64,000 nucleotides of DNA from an uncultured Kordiimonas sp. (GCA_947492375.1 CANLMI010000001.1:62001-126000); one strand, 5' to 3'. Shown: positions 33,663 through 44,300, counted from the stretch's first letter. The notes: generated by a model not told the origin, from the letters alone. Numbers and translations: made by a program.

Positions 33663-35708
33663 TTATATTGTGCTTTTACTATGTTTCTGGGCCTTGGTGC
33701 TTTGTTTTTGAATAGCTTCAGCGATGCGGTAACAGAAGATAGCAATCAGGCTTTTCATACCACGTTCATCTATATAGGTATCAGGTTTGGGCCTTAGGCC
33801 GCGAATTTCTTTAAAAAGGTCTGTAGTAATTTTCCTTTTAAAGAGAATTGTACCATCACGATTGAATATAGTAAGATGGGCCTGTATCGATGTATTTGCG
33901 GATGAGGCACATAGTTTTGAATTACACGCAAGGTCACTACTGATTGCTTTAAGCCCATAATTTTGTACCTGTAGACGTTTGATATGTATGGTGTAGCGAG
34001 CATTCGTGATATCCAATTTTTTTAAATATCCACCAACTAGTATCGGTATGATTTTATCAATATCAAAGCTTTGAATGCCTTGCATATCGTCATAATCATA
34101 GAAAGGGTTAATTTTTAACCTGCGTCTTCGTAATTCACGTTTATCATAAAGTGCCTCAAGGTTTGCAATACTGTTAATATATCGACTAAGTCGTTTGCTG
34201 AAAGTAACAGTGCCTTGTATTGATGGTATTGCGTCTGAGGCGATTTGTGGCTTAGTGCGGTTTATTTCTTTTAAACCTTGGGGCAGTTGCGATGAAATAG
34301 TATCCACATAGGCTATTGCTGCCTTATGAATTTCATATGGGTGTACATCAGGGGTGTTGGGTGAATATTGTAGGGAAGTACCATTAAAGGATGCTGGATA
34401 TGTTATCGCGTTTTCTGGCGGTAACGATTGATAATCAGCCAGTGACAGGCTTGGGTAATCATACCTTGCATTGAGTATTGTTTTAGTGTTTTTGGATTTT
34501 GACTCAGCAGTATTTATAGAGTTTTGGCTGTTAATTTCGAGAATATGAAATTGATTTTCTATTTTTTGCGCTAAAACATTAATGTTTGGGACCATAAGGG
34601 CCATCAGCAATATACTGACGCTCATGGCGCTATGTTTTACAAGCGCTGTATAGCTAGGCGGGGAAAACGATGTTTTTAATATCTGGGTCACCCTTGCGCG
34701 CAAAAGTGATGTGTTTTCTGCCATCGCGGCATGCAAGCTAGCATCATGTGTTTTATAGCCTGAAATGTTTTTGGCACAGGTGTATAGCGTCTCAGCAAAA
34801 CTATATGGTTTACGAGTATAATTTACCGCCCATGTGTCTGCATTAAACTCAGCAAGTGCAACTAATCGTTTACGTGATAGCCGAAATAAAGGCTGAAAGA
34901 AAAAGACCTTTTCAATAATGCTTGTCGCCAAAAGCATGAAAGGGTCTTTGCTTGCAATATGGCCAAATTCGTGGGCAAGCAAACTTTCTAGCTGTTGGTG
35001 TGGGATATCGGAAGCTATCGCCCAGATAGGTAAACATATTTCATGATTTGATATGCAAATCGGGCTTTTGAGGGTATGAGAAAATGTTAACCTGATATGA
35101 CTTGTTAATCCGGCCTTTGCCATAATTTGTGTTGCAATTTTATGAGCTGAATTATCGGCTGGTAATTGATGGCGCTGCCCTATTGCCCTTAGGCTGAAAC
35201 GGTAATTGACACAGAATAAGAGAAGGCCGATACTTATAATAGTTATCCATGCCAGAGTGAGGATATCACCTTGGGTGATTATCGATTTCTGAGGATAATT
35301 ATCAAGCGAGGCAGGCGTGTTGGGTATATCATTGACCTGCCTCGCTCCCCCAATCAAAGATTTTTGATTGAAAGTTTCTGGTGTCGGTACTTTTTGTTGA
35401 ATGTTGTCAGGCTTAGTAACATTGCTCCCAAAGGCATTAGACTTTAGCGATTGGATGATGGGTGATGTTATTTCGGTTTGCAACTCAATCAGGTTGATTG
35501 GTGCTAGTGATAAAGGAAGTAATGTCAGGAAACATGCAATATACCCTGTCTTCCAAGCCGTTTTCTGAATAGCGGGTGTTTTAAGAAGTTGCAGTTTTTC
35601 CAGGCCCCATATCGTGCTTAATATAAGTGTACTACCAATAAAAAATTTGGCAAAAGTGGCAAGAAATATCGAACTTGTTATAAGGTCAGTAAAAATCAGA
35701 TTTTGCAT
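33663..35708 (-). CDS. BlaR1-like M56 metallopeptidase, antirepressor/sensor
   Basis: The 681-residue protein has N-terminal membrane helices, then an M56 metalloprotease domain with the zinc motif LLAHEFGHIASKDPF (H246, E247, H250) and AEFNADTWAV as the further ligand. Another helix lies near 360-380. The remaining 300 or so residues contain none of the penicillin-binding motifs seen in BlaR1 or MecR1, so the signal is probably not a beta-lactam. Its start overlaps the BlaI-type gene stop (TAATG). By analogy, it would cleave or inactivate that repressor when stimulated. Confidence 0.85.
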   Translation of the reverse strand: MQNLIFTDLITSSIFLATFAKFFIGSTLILSTIWGLEKLQLLKTPAIQKTAWKTGYIACFLTLLPLSLAPINLIELQTEITSPIIQSLKSNAFGSNVTKPDNIQQKVPTPETFNQKSLIGGARQVNDIPNTPASLDNYPQKSIITQGDILTLAWITIISIGLLLFCVNYRFSLRAIGQRHQLPADNSAHKIATQIMAKAGLTSHIRLTFSHTLKSPICISNHEICLPIWAIASDIPHQQLESLLAHEFGHIASKDPFMLLATSIIEKVFFFQPLFRLSRKRLVALAEFNADTWAVNYTRKPYSFAETLYTCAKNISGYKTHDASLHAAMAENTSLLRARVTQILKTSFSPPSYTALVKHSAMSVSILLMALMVPNINVLAQKIENQFHILEINSQNSINTAESKSKNTKTILNARYDYPSLSLADYQSLPPENAITYPASFNGTSLQYSPNTPDVHPYEIHKAAIAYVDTISSQLPQGLKEINRTKPQIASDAIPSIQGTVTFSKRLSRYINSIANLEALYDKRELRRRRLKINPFYDYDDMQGIQSFDIDKIIPILVGGYLKKLDITNARYTIHIKRLQVQNYGLKAISSDLACNSKLCASSANTSIQAHLTIFNRDGTILFKRKITTDLFKEIRGLRPKPDTYIDERGMKSLIAIFCYRIAEAIQKQSTKAQKHSKSTI

Positions 35709-36091
35709 TACTCATCCTCTGGTTTTTTATGATCATCTAAAAGGGTGCGAATATCCTTGAGGTCTGTATCACTGAAATCATTTTCACGAACCAGATGAGC
35801 TAGAAGGTCCGCCGCATTACCCTTAAATAAAGTTGATACGAGCGAAGATACCATGGTTTGCTGTACATTCTCTTCGTTAACGATAGCTTTGAAGATTCGT
35901 TGTCTGCCACGAGTTTGTGATGTAAGGGCACCTTTTTGTTCCAGTCGGGTTAATATTGTCCCGACAGTGGTGTGTGCTAAGCCGAGTTCGGCTACGTGCT
36001 GTTGAACCTCTTTAGCTGACCCTTCACCAAGTTCCCAAAGTGCTCGAATAATTTTATATTGCTGGTCGCTAAGCTTAATGCTTTTAGACAT
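35708..36091 (-). CDS. BlaI/MecI/CopY-family repressor
   Basis: The 127-residue protein has the family's winged helix: IKLSDQQYKIIRALWELGEG, SAKEVQQHVAELGLAHTTVG, then TILTRLEQKGALTSQ with RGRQRIFKAIV, followed by a dimerising C terminus. BlaI-type repressors bind TACA-N2-TGTA sites as dimers and are inactivated by an M56 partner. Two exact sites of this kind lie just upstream. Translation starts at the ATG at 36091, with GGAG ahead. It forms a coupled operon with the M56 gene. Confidence 0.93.
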   Translation of the reverse strand: MSKSIKLSDQQYKIIRALWELGEGSAKEVQQHVAELGLAHTTVGTILTRLEQKGALTSQTRGRQRIFKAIVNEENVQQTMVSSLVSTLFKGNAADLLAHLVRENDFSDTDLKDIRTLLDDHKKPEDE

Positions 36092-36106
36092 GTGCGCTCC
36101 TAACAT

Positions 36107-36140
36107 CTACATCTGTAGTAGTTATATGCTACACATGTAG
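36107..36140. promoter_or_regulatory. Two BlaI-type operators (TACA-N2-TGTA)
   Basis: CTACATCTGTAG (36107-36118) and CTACACATGTAG (36129-36140) are two palindromes with centres 22 bp apart. Each contains the TACA-N2-TGTA core known from Bla/Mec operators. They lie 15-49 bases upstream of the repressor start, implying autorepression of the pair. Confidence 0.85.
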
Positions 36141-36241
36141 TAGATTGTCAAGGCAATATACACTTTAAAGTTTTAAGATGTTGTTTTTGAAAAAAACCTT
36201 ACAGCAATTGCCGTAAGGGATATCATATTTTGTTGTCGGTT

Positions 36242-37375
36242 TTATTGCTTTTCAACAATCAGGCTGCCAATTGAATACCCTGCACCGAAGGAGCAGATGA
36301 TCCCTCTATCACCCGCTTTTAAGTCAGCCCGGTTTTCGTGAAAGGCCAGAATTGATCCAGCACCAGCAGTATTGCCATATGTATCTAATACTGTTGGCGC
36401 TTCGTGTGCTTCAGGTTCACGGCCTAACAGTTTCTTTGCCGCATACATATTCATATTGATGTTGGCTTGATGTAGCCACATGCGGGATAGGTTATCGACA
36501 GTAAAATTCAGCCCGGATAATTGACGGGTGATAAAATCGGTCACAAGCGGTAAAAGCTCTTTAAATACCTTTCGACCTTCCTGGACGAAGAACATATCAT
36601 CCCTAAACATGCTATCGTCATCCAGACGGGTCATGGGGCCATAGTTAGAGCGAATGTTATTAGAGAATTGGGTCTCTGCCATTGTATCGAGAATAAGCCA
36701 GCTCTCACGGCCTTCTTCTACAAGGTCTGCACGCTCCAGTACAACGGCGGTTGCAACATCACCAAAGATAAAATGGCTGTCACGGTCGCGGTAGTTTACC
36801 ATTGTCGAAAAGATTTCCGGGTTAATCATTAAAACGCGTTTTGCGATGCCGCTTTTGATGGCATTCACTGCGTTGATGATACCATATGTGGCTGACGAGC
36901 AGGCCATAACCATATCTATCGCTGAACCTTTGGTTCCAAGATGATGTTGGATTTCAATACCAATTGCAGGGAAAGCCCGCTGCATAACAGCGCTTGAACA
37001 TACGATTTGGTCGATGTCAGTTGCATCCAGACCTGATTGTTTTAATGCTGCCTTGGCTGCTTCAATGCCCATATGTGCTTGCAGGCACGGATCTTCGAAA
37101 GTACCATGACCACCTTCTGGCATCTTGGATATCATTCGATTTAGGTCCATTACACCTTCAACATCTACAAGGTTTCTTGATTTAATACCTGATGCTTTTT
37201 CTACAAACGCTGCGCTTGAATATTGTTTTGCAGTAACGAGGCCAGCCTCAATGTCTGCTTTATGTTCTTCATTGAATTGATCTACATGAGCATTAAAGGC
37301 TTCGACCAATTCTTCATTTGTAATTTTGTTGCCAGGAACAAATGTACCGGTTCCTGTTATTGCCACATCAACCAT
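36242..37375 (-). CDS. Beta-ketoacyl-ACP synthase III family protein
   Basis: The 377-residue thiolase-fold enzyme has the KAS III triad: C159 in IDMVMACSSATYGI, H302 in MWLHQANINMN and N335 in DTYGNTAGAGSIL. It is longer than housekeeping FabH (about 320 residues), with an extra segment near residues 30-60. It resembles the longer synthases found in gamma- and alphaproteobacteria that start or extend unusual fatty acids. It is not next to plsX or acpP, so it is not the standard fab cluster gene. Confidence 0.88.
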   Translation of the reverse strand: MVDVAITGTGTFVPGNKITNEELVEAFNAHVDQFNEEHKADIEAGLVTAKQYSSAAFVEKASGIKSRNLVDVEGVMDLNRMISKMPEGGHGTFEDPCLQAHMGIEAAKAALKQSGLDATDIDQIVCSSAVMQRAFPAIGIEIQHHLGTKGSAIDMVMACSSATYGIINAVNAIKSGIAKRVLMINPEIFSTMVNYRDRDSHFIFGDVATAVVLERADLVEEGRESWLILDTMAETQFSNNIRSNYGPMTRLDDDSMFRDDMFFVQEGRKVFKELLPLVTDFITRQLSGLNFTVDNLSRMWLHQANINMNMYAAKKLLGREPEAHEAPTVLDTYGNTAGAGSILAFHENRADLKAGDRGIICSFGAGYSIGSLIVEKQ

Positions 37376-37538
37376 TTAATCGACATCCCTTTTGTTTATG
37401 TCATCAGGCTATTGTACCATCTATGTGCAAGCATGATTCAGGCACGAACGCATAGCTATATAGGCTTTTATGCAATAGTCCAAGCCTGTTTCATGGTAAC
37501 ATTTCACTTTATTGAATGTGAGCGAGATTATTAAAAAT

Positions 37539-37566
37539 AGACTGTGCTCGGAAAAAAGACTGTGCT
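37539..37566. repeat. 10-bp direct repeat just upstream of the DjlA-like gene
   Basis: AGACTGTGCT occurs at 37539-37548 and 37557-37566, 18 bp apart and ending 11 bases before the start codon at 37578. It may be a binding site. Confidence 0.6.
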
Positions 37567-37577
37567 AACAAGCTATT

Positions 37578-38309
37578 ATGTCTATTTGGGGTAAAATAAT
37601 TGGAACAACTGCAGGAATCGCCCTGGGTGGGCCGCTTGGCGCCCTTATTGGCCTTAGTTTAGGGGCGGCGGTTGATGCTGGAATCGAGAAAACCACTGAG
37701 AGCGATGGTGCGGGCACACGAAACATCACTTTTACTATTGGTGTTATAGCGCTTGCAGCAAAAATGGCCAAAGCTGATGGCCGCGTTACTCGTGATGAAA
37801 TAGATGCCTTTAAGGCAATTTTCAGAGTACCCGCAGAGGAAATGAAGAATGTCGGGCGTGTATTTGATATGGCGCGTCAGCATACGGCTGGTTTTGAAGC
37901 CTATGCCCGTCAGGTTGAAAAAACCATGCACGGAAACAAAGGCGTATTAACGGATTTGCTGGACTCGTTATTTTATATTGCGAAAGCTGACGGCCACGTT
38001 CACCCAAAAGAGCTTGAATATATCAAGATTGTTGCCGGTATATTTGGTCTGACTGGTATTGAAATCCAATCTTTACTTGATCGTCATGTTGGGCCGGACC
38101 CTGAAAGCCCATATACTATCCTTGGTGTATCTGCCGATATCAGCGATGATGATTTGAAAAAGCGGTATCGTGCCTTGGTTAGAGAGACCCATCCGGATCG
38201 TATGATTGCAGAGGGTGTGCCGAGTGATTTTATTGCTGTGGCGACGCGCCGCGCTGCTGAGATTAATTCTGCCTATGATAAAATTATGGCGGAAAGGTCA
38301 AAAGCCTGA
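37578..38309 (+). CDS. DjlA-like TerB/J-domain co-chaperone
   Basis: The 243-residue protein has an N-terminal glycine-rich hydrophobic segment (GIALGGPLGALIGLSLGAAV), a TerB-like domain (about 48-160, including two AKADGRV/AKADGHV repeats) and a C-terminal J domain. The HPD motif is in VRETHPDRMIAEG. J-domain proteins stimulate DnaK's ATPase, and the membrane-linked N terminus fits the DjlA class. It is monocistronic. Confidence 0.9.
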   Translation: MSIWGKIIGTTAGIALGGPLGALIGLSLGAAVDAGIEKTTESDGAGTRNITFTIGVIALAAKMAKADGRVTRDEIDAFKAIFRVPAEEMKNVGRVFDMARQHTAGFEAYARQVEKTMHGNKGVLTDLLDSLFYIAKADGHVHPKELEYIKIVAGIFGLTGIEIQSLLDRHVGPDPESPYTILGVSADISDDDLKKRYRALVRETHPDRMIAEGVPSDFIAVATRRAAEINSAYDKIMAERSKA

Positions 38310-38385
38310 GATAATACTATCTATAGGTATCAGTTTTCTCTGTCAGTTCAGTCACCCAGTTTAATTACTCTTGAAAGCATTATTT

Positions 38386-39258
38386 ATGGCATTTCGCGAT
38401 ATTCTGTTGGTTATTATCGTCAATATTGCGTGGGGGTTAAATTTCATTGCAGTGTTATTTGCGGTCGAAGACTTTCCTCCGCTAATGGCTAATACGGTTC
38501 GTTTTATTAGTGTTGTAATATTTTTACTGCCTTTTTTGAAAATAATACCGGGCCGGATGAAAGATATGCTGATTATTGCCTTTGTAATGGGGGTTGTGCA
38601 TTTTGGTGCAATATTCATTGGTATGAGCAAAACTGAAGAGGTCAGTTCGATTGCAATAGTTGGTCAGCTTAGCGTGCCGTTTGCTACCTTGATGTCTGTA
38701 TTAATGCTTGGTGAAAGCGTTGGTTGGAAGCGTGTTGCAGCCATTCTCTTAAGTTTTGCTGGGGTTATTATTTTGGGGTTTGACCCTAAAGTGTTTGGAT
38801 ATATTGATGCCGTTCTCTGGATAGTTTTCTCCAGCTTTGTTTATGGTGTATCAACGGTTCTAATGCGCCGCCTCAAGGATGTTAGAGCAAATACAACACA
38901 GGCATGGATTGCAGTTGGCGGTATTGTGGGTTCCCTGACACTGTCGTTATTGTGGGAAGCCGATCATATTAACGTTATACAAACCGCCAGTATGACTGCA
39001 TGGGGCGGCGTTTTGTATAGTGCGATCGGCTCTTCTATCATTGGTCACGGGGGTGTTAATTATCTCCTTAGAAAATATGAAGTGTCTGTTGTGGCGCCGT
39101 ATTTGTTGATGACCCCATTTTTTGCCATATTAGGTGGTATAGTGTTTTTGGGAGAAGAACTAACCTGGCGGGTTGTTCTTGGCGGCGCCATGACTTTGCT
39201 GGGTGTACTTGTCGTCACACTGAGGAATAAGGCAAGAGTTGAAGAGCAACTGAATTAA
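38386..39258 (+). CDS. EamA-family (DMT superfamily) transporter
   Basis: The 290-residue protein has about ten membrane helices in two EamA repeats. Motifs include IVNIAWGLNFIAVLFAVEDFP near the start, GQLSVPFATLMSVLMLGESV at the end of the first repeat and TPFFAILGGIVFLGEELTWR at the end of the second. DMT transporters export amino acids or metabolites. The ATG at 38386 gives the family start; a TTG at 38371 also exists. Confidence 0.88.
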   Translation: MAFRDILLVIIVNIAWGLNFIAVLFAVEDFPPLMANTVRFISVVIFLLPFLKIIPGRMKDMLIIAFVMGVVHFGAIFIGMSKTEEVSSIAIVGQLSVPFATLMSVLMLGESVGWKRVAAILLSFAGVIILGFDPKVFGYIDAVLWIVFSSFVYGVSTVLMRRLKDVRANTTQAWIAVGGIVGSLTLSLLWEADHINVIQTASMTAWGGVLYSAIGSSIIGHGGVNYLLRKYEVSVVAPYLLMTPFFAILGGIVFLGEELTWRVVLGGAMTLLGVLVVTLRNKARVEEQLN

Positions 39259-39302
39259 TAGTTTGACCGTAATCATATATACAAAATTCATTGAAGATAA
39301 TC

Positions 39303-40058
39303 ATGATTATTCAACAATATTTATCGCCTAATTATAATGACCGGCCGGTGGGAATTGTGCCGGATATGGTTGTGCTTCATTATACAGGAATGCAGTCTGC
39401 CAGTGTTGCCTTGGCGCGTTTGTGTGATCCGGTCTCTGAAGTTTCTGCCCATTATATGATTGATGAAACCGGTAATATTCTGGAACTTGTCCACCCGAGT
39501 AAACGTGCGTGGCATGCTGGAATTTCTTCTTGGGCTGGCCGTGAGAATCTAAATCATTATTCAATTGGAATTGAGCTTGTTAATCCGGGCCATGAGTTTG
39601 GTTATACTAACTTTCCTGGGGAACAGCTTGCAAGTTTGCTCGATCTCTTGAAGCAATTAGCGCAGGATTTTGATATAAAACGCTCTATGTATGTAGGGCA
39701 CAGTGATATCGCACCGGATCGCAAAGAAGACCCTGGTGAAAAATTCCCGTGGCAAATGCTGGCGCATAAAGGATTTGGTATTTATTGCAACAAAGATGGC
39801 TCAGGTCATGAAACTATTTTGAGTGATCAGATGGCCAATGATGAAATGCTGCGGCAGAAAATAGTTCAGTTGCAAAATAATCTGCAATTTGTCGGGTATA
39901 AACTTGAAAAAAACGGGCTGTATGATCAGCAGACAAAAGCATGTGTTACGGCATTTCAACGGCATTGGCGTCAAAATTATGTGACGGGCGTATATGATAC
40001 TGGCACTGACATGGTACTTAATGATATAATGTATCAATATAATATTATGAGCGACTGA
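39303..40058 (+). CDS. N-acetylmuramoyl-L-alanine amidase (amidase_2) with peptidoglycan-binding domain
   Basis: The 251-residue enzyme has an amidase_2 catalytic domain: H26 in MVVLHYTGMQSA, a conserved HYMIDETGNILELV core, AWHAGISSWAGRENLNHYSI, and the final zinc ligands in YVGHSDIAPDRKEDPGEKFP. A small peptidoglycan-binding_1 domain follows (about 180-245, LQFVGYKLEKNGLYDQQTKA). AmiD and AmpD-type enzymes release peptides from murein during recycling. No signal peptide is evident, suggesting cytoplasmic AmpD-like action on anhydro-muropeptides. Confidence 0.9.
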   Translation: MIIQQYLSPNYNDRPVGIVPDMVVLHYTGMQSASVALARLCDPVSEVSAHYMIDETGNILELVHPSKRAWHAGISSWAGRENLNHYSIGIELVNPGHEFGYTNFPGEQLASLLDLLKQLAQDFDIKRSMYVGHSDIAPDRKEDPGEKFPWQMLAHKGFGIYCNKDGSGHETILSDQMANDEMLRQKIVQLQNNLQFVGYKLEKNGLYDQQTKACVTAFQRHWRQNYVTGVYDTGTDMVLNDIMYQYNIMSD

Positions 40059-40135
40059 GTATTCAAACATCCTGTCATTAATAAGTATGGTGATAGAATG
40101 TTTGAATGAAGCTTCACGTTTGTGGGACGAGGATA

Positions 40136-41341
40136 ATGAAAAAAATATTTTTGACAGCAGTATCAAGCTTAAGCCTTTTGACTACAACGGCTTTAAGCGC
40201 GCAAAACGGCGTTGCATCTAGCCATAAACCCAATGAATTTACCGTGGCATGTTTAAAAGAGTTATCGCGTGACTGCGCGATATCTGCGTCAATGCAGACG
40301 GTTATCGCGGAAGAGCTTGGGCTTGAGCGTGCAAAAGTGTTGATTGGTGTTGCACGTTCGTTGATCGCGATTAACGATACCGAGCGCGCAATCCAAACAC
40401 TTAATCTAGCGTTGGAAGAAGCTAGAAGTGTGCGCCTAACGCTAATAACGCGTGAGAAAATCAAGGAAATTGCCCCTTTGTTAGCAAAGGCCGGAGAATT
40501 GGGTTCTGCGCTTGAGCTTATACAAGAATTACAGATTGATTCTGTACGTGATCGCACGTTAGAGGCGATAGCAGAGGCGGTTGCAGCTAAAGGTAATCTC
40601 GATAGTGTTATGCAGGTAACTGCAAATATGAAAAACCGGATCCGTGCCTTTTGGAAAAATGCATCAGCCTATATCACCGTACCGGTTGATCAATTATCTC
40701 AAAGTGACATAGCGGCATTTGAAGAGCAGGTGCGGTTGCTCGAGAAACCTGAAGCAAAATACCGTGGTATTATTTATTTGGCAGTTATCGCCAGCAGGAT
40801 GGGGGATATAACACGCCGCGATGCGCTTCTTTTGGAAGCAGAAGATTTATTTCCCGCTGTTGTTGGGATAAGCCAGCGTGCAAGGGCTGCTTTACAGCGG
40901 CTTCAGGCGATGAATTCAGCAGGCCTGGAGCCTGAATTGGTGCAGGCGTCTTATGAATTTGCCAAATTGCACGGGTCGCGCCTGCGTGGTAGCGAAGTTG
41001 CAGACTTTGCCAAGGCTATTGGGGCTGTTGAGGCAGATATAGGTCTTACGGTTGAGGCCGTTAATCGATTACCTGTTTTTCAAACACCTGAGCAAAAAGC
41101 AGAGTATCTATCAGGTCTTGTCGGAAATGCCGCCGAAGGGCTTGCCCTTGCATATGTCGCCTCATTAGAGGAACTTGCCGTGATTGAGGGCGTGTATGAA
41201 CGTGACCTAGCGCGTCTGTCATTACTTGAGGGGGCGATTGCCAACAAGTCGCCTGATCTCGCCGTTCCTATTATTGAAGCATTGGAAGACGATGATAATC
41301 AGGCGCTTGGTTTGGCTTTGTTAGCAGCAATTATTGAATGA
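40136..41341 (+). CDS. Exported helical-repeat protein of unknown function
   Basis: The 401-residue protein has a signal peptide (IFLTAVSSLSLLTTTALSA) and an otherwise fully helical, leucine/alanine-rich mature part. Regular 30-40 residue units such as ERAIQTLNLALEEARSV and KAGELGSALELIQELQID suggest TPR- or Sel1-like repeats, hence a scaffold. A start at 40136, behind GAGGATA, is preferred. Its stop lies 2 bp from the convergent RND gene stop. I know no specific family. Confidence 0.65.
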   Translation: MKKIFLTAVSSLSLLTTTALSAQNGVASSHKPNEFTVACLKELSRDCAISASMQTVIAEELGLERAKVLIGVARSLIAINDTERAIQTLNLALEEARSVRLTLITREKIKEIAPLLAKAGELGSALELIQELQIDSVRDRTLEAIAEAVAAKGNLDSVMQVTANMKNRIRAFWKNASAYITVPVDQLSQSDIAAFEEQVRLLEKPEAKYRGIIYLAVIASRMGDITRRDALLLEAEDLFPAVVGISQRARAALQRLQAMNSAGLEPELVQASYEFAKLHGSRLRGSEVADFAKAIGAVEADIGLTVEAVNRLPVFQTPEQKAEYLSGLVGNAAEGLALAYVASLEELAVIEGVYERDLARLSLLEGAIANKSPDLAVPIIEALEDDDNQALGLALLAAIIE

Positions 41342-41343
41342 TT

Positions 41344-44300
41344 CTATATCGCCTTTTGGGTTTGAGGGCTTGCTAAGGCTGATGCGTTATGAGGTTCCGC
41401 ACTACCACGCGGTGCAGAAACTGGGCGCTTACGCGTCAGCCATATGAAGGCTGCCGGTGCGAAATAGAAACTTACGATCATTGATAGAAAAGCACCGCCC
41501 GCGATGGCAACCGCAAAAGGAGGCCAGAAGGCACCGCCCGCCAAAATAAGCGGCATGAAACCACCAACCGTTGTTAAAGTTGTTGAGAAAATATGACGGC
41601 CCGTTTTCATAACACCGTGCACAACAGCGTCAGCATCGCCGCCTCGCGCAGCCTCAATACCACGCAGTTCCGATAGGATGACAATAGCTGCATTGATTGC
41701 GAGGCCGACAAGGCCCATCAGGCCAAAAATAACAACAAAACTGAGCGGGTAGTTGAAAAGCCATAATGAGAATAATCCCAACCCACCAGCTTGAACTGCG
41801 GCTGCAAAAGTCACAATTGCCATCCTGAAACTGTTGAATGTCAACACAATTGCAAGGATCATCATAACAACGAGCATGCCAGCAGTGCCGAATAGTTTTC
41901 CAACGGCTTCGTTGCGTTTTTCGCTCTCACCGCCAAACTGAATTTTATATCCGGGAGGTACTGTAAAATTGCGGGCCGCAATACGTTCCTGAAGGGCCTT
42001 GAAGCCGACCTCTGGTAAAACACCAAACTCCAGATAGGCTTGCACCTTGTTCATGCGCTCATTGTTGAAATGGGATATGGAACCCACTTTGGTGCCAAGT
42101 TCCACATCGGCAACCGCTGATACGGGTATATCGGCGAATGACTGATCTTGTTCCAATTCCTGATTGATGCCGATTAGGTTCATGTCTGCAATTGAAGAAA
42201 TATCCTGTCGGCGTGCACGTTCAGCGATTAGACGAATAGGAACCTGTTGTGTTTCCTCAATCAGGAATGATGTGGTGATACCGTTTGTGAGCGCTTGAAG
42301 CTGGCTTTCAACATCACTTAACGTCAGGCCTGTTGTCGAAACATCATCTTCGCGGGCGTTTACGGTGATCTGTGGGCGCCCCGGCTTAAGAGATGTGCGC
42401 GTGTGCGTGACATTTGGTATTGTTGCTACAATTTCCCTTATTTCGTCTCCTAATTCCTGTAATACGGCGAGGTCAGGGCCAAGCACACGAACCTCTAAGG
42501 GAGCTTGAATTGGGGGGCCGCTTCCAAACTCGCGTACTATAATCATTGCCTCTGGTACAAGGAATGATAGGTCGTCTTGCAGGGTCGGAATAAGCTCTGG
42601 AATATCGTCGAAATGGCCTACGGTTACGATCGCTTCAGCCGCACTAACAACGCGGTCGTTAGAGGCTATCATGCTGTAATAAAATTTTGCAGGCCGTGTC
42701 CCGATAAACCAATGTGCATTTTCAATGACTGGGTAATTAGCAAGCTTGGCATGAATATGTTCTACAGCGCCGCGTGTTTCCTCAATAGAGGATTGGGCTG
42801 GCATGGAAACCTGAATTCGGAACTGGTTTCTATCGCTAACAGGGAAGAATTGCTCTGTTAGTTGGCCGGCAAGCGCAAAACCCAAGAGGGGAATACCCAT
42901 TGCGATTACCATCGACCTCAGGGGGCGTTTGACTGACCATTGCAGTGATGCCTCAAACCAGCGAGCGAGTGCGCCCCCTTTAATGCCATCACGCCACCAT
43001 ACGCGGCCTTCAGGCTTGGATGCTATTGTGTTGTCATCAGGTTTTCGCCCTTCAACAACACGCCCTGCGACTGCGGAAATAATAGTGAACGCAATAACAT
43101 ATGATGCAACAAGCGAAGCAATGACAGCAGCAGGCACACCTATGAGGAAATCACCAGCATTACCGGGCATCAATATCAACGGCATAAAGGCGATAATGGT
43201 TGTAAGGGTACTGCCCATCAAGGGAAGCCACAGTTTTCGGACCGTCATGGCAACTGACCGTGAACGCCCAATCCCTTTCAAACGTAGTTGTTGTATTTCG
43301 TCTGTTATAACGATTGCATTATCAACCATTATTCCAAGAGCGACGATTAATCCGATAACCAGAACTTGCTCGATACGCATACCAAAAAGATGGGTAATTG
43401 CGAGCGCAGCCAAAAGGGTAAGCGGCAGTATCGACGCTGATACAATGGACGCACGCCAGCCAAGTGATACAAATAGGACAACAAGAACAACAAGCGCACC
43501 AACAGCAAGGTTGGACATTAAGTTATTCAGTCGTTCGTCCGCATATAAACGTTGGTCAAAGATACGCTCCAGTTTGATTGAAGCTGGAAGCGTTTCACGG
43601 GTAGTTTCCAAAAGTTTGCCAATATCTTCGGACCATGCGTCGATGCGCGAGTCTTCAAACATACGGGCTGCAACAACTACACCGTATGTACCGTTGATAT
43701 AGGTCAGGTTACTTGGTGGATTTTCAAAAGAACGTTCAACTTTGGCAACGTCACCAATACGTAAACTCGCGCCCTCAGGGTCAAGGCCCAAGGGAATGCG
43801 CCTGATCCGTGCGAGGCTATCAAGTGCGCCTGATACCTCGACAACCAGACGGTTGTTAGCGCCTGTTACAACACCCGCAGAACCACGAGCGTCAGAACCG
43901 CGGATGCGAGCTGCCACATCAGCCATTGTAAGGCCTCTGGAGGCAAGCTCTCTATCATCAATAGAAATGCGAATTTCTTCATTGGGTAGCCCGAGTAAGT
44001 CGACAAAGTCAGTGCCGCTCAGGTTGCGCATTTTACTTTCTAACTCAGAGGCATGCCGGCCAAGAATAGCATAGTTTATGGGGCTTTCGCTCTCCCACGT
44101 TAAGGCAATGATTGCCGAATGGGCGTAAATCTGTGTATCTGACAAATCAGGCACTGAGGAGCCAGCAGGCAGGTCATTGACTTCTGCTACCTTGTCGCGC
44201 AGGCGCGCCGTAATGGGTTTGGCGTTATTTACCCTGTCTTCCAACTCGACGGTTACAACAGAAATACCGGCAGATGATGTGCTGCTGACTTCTTTAACCT

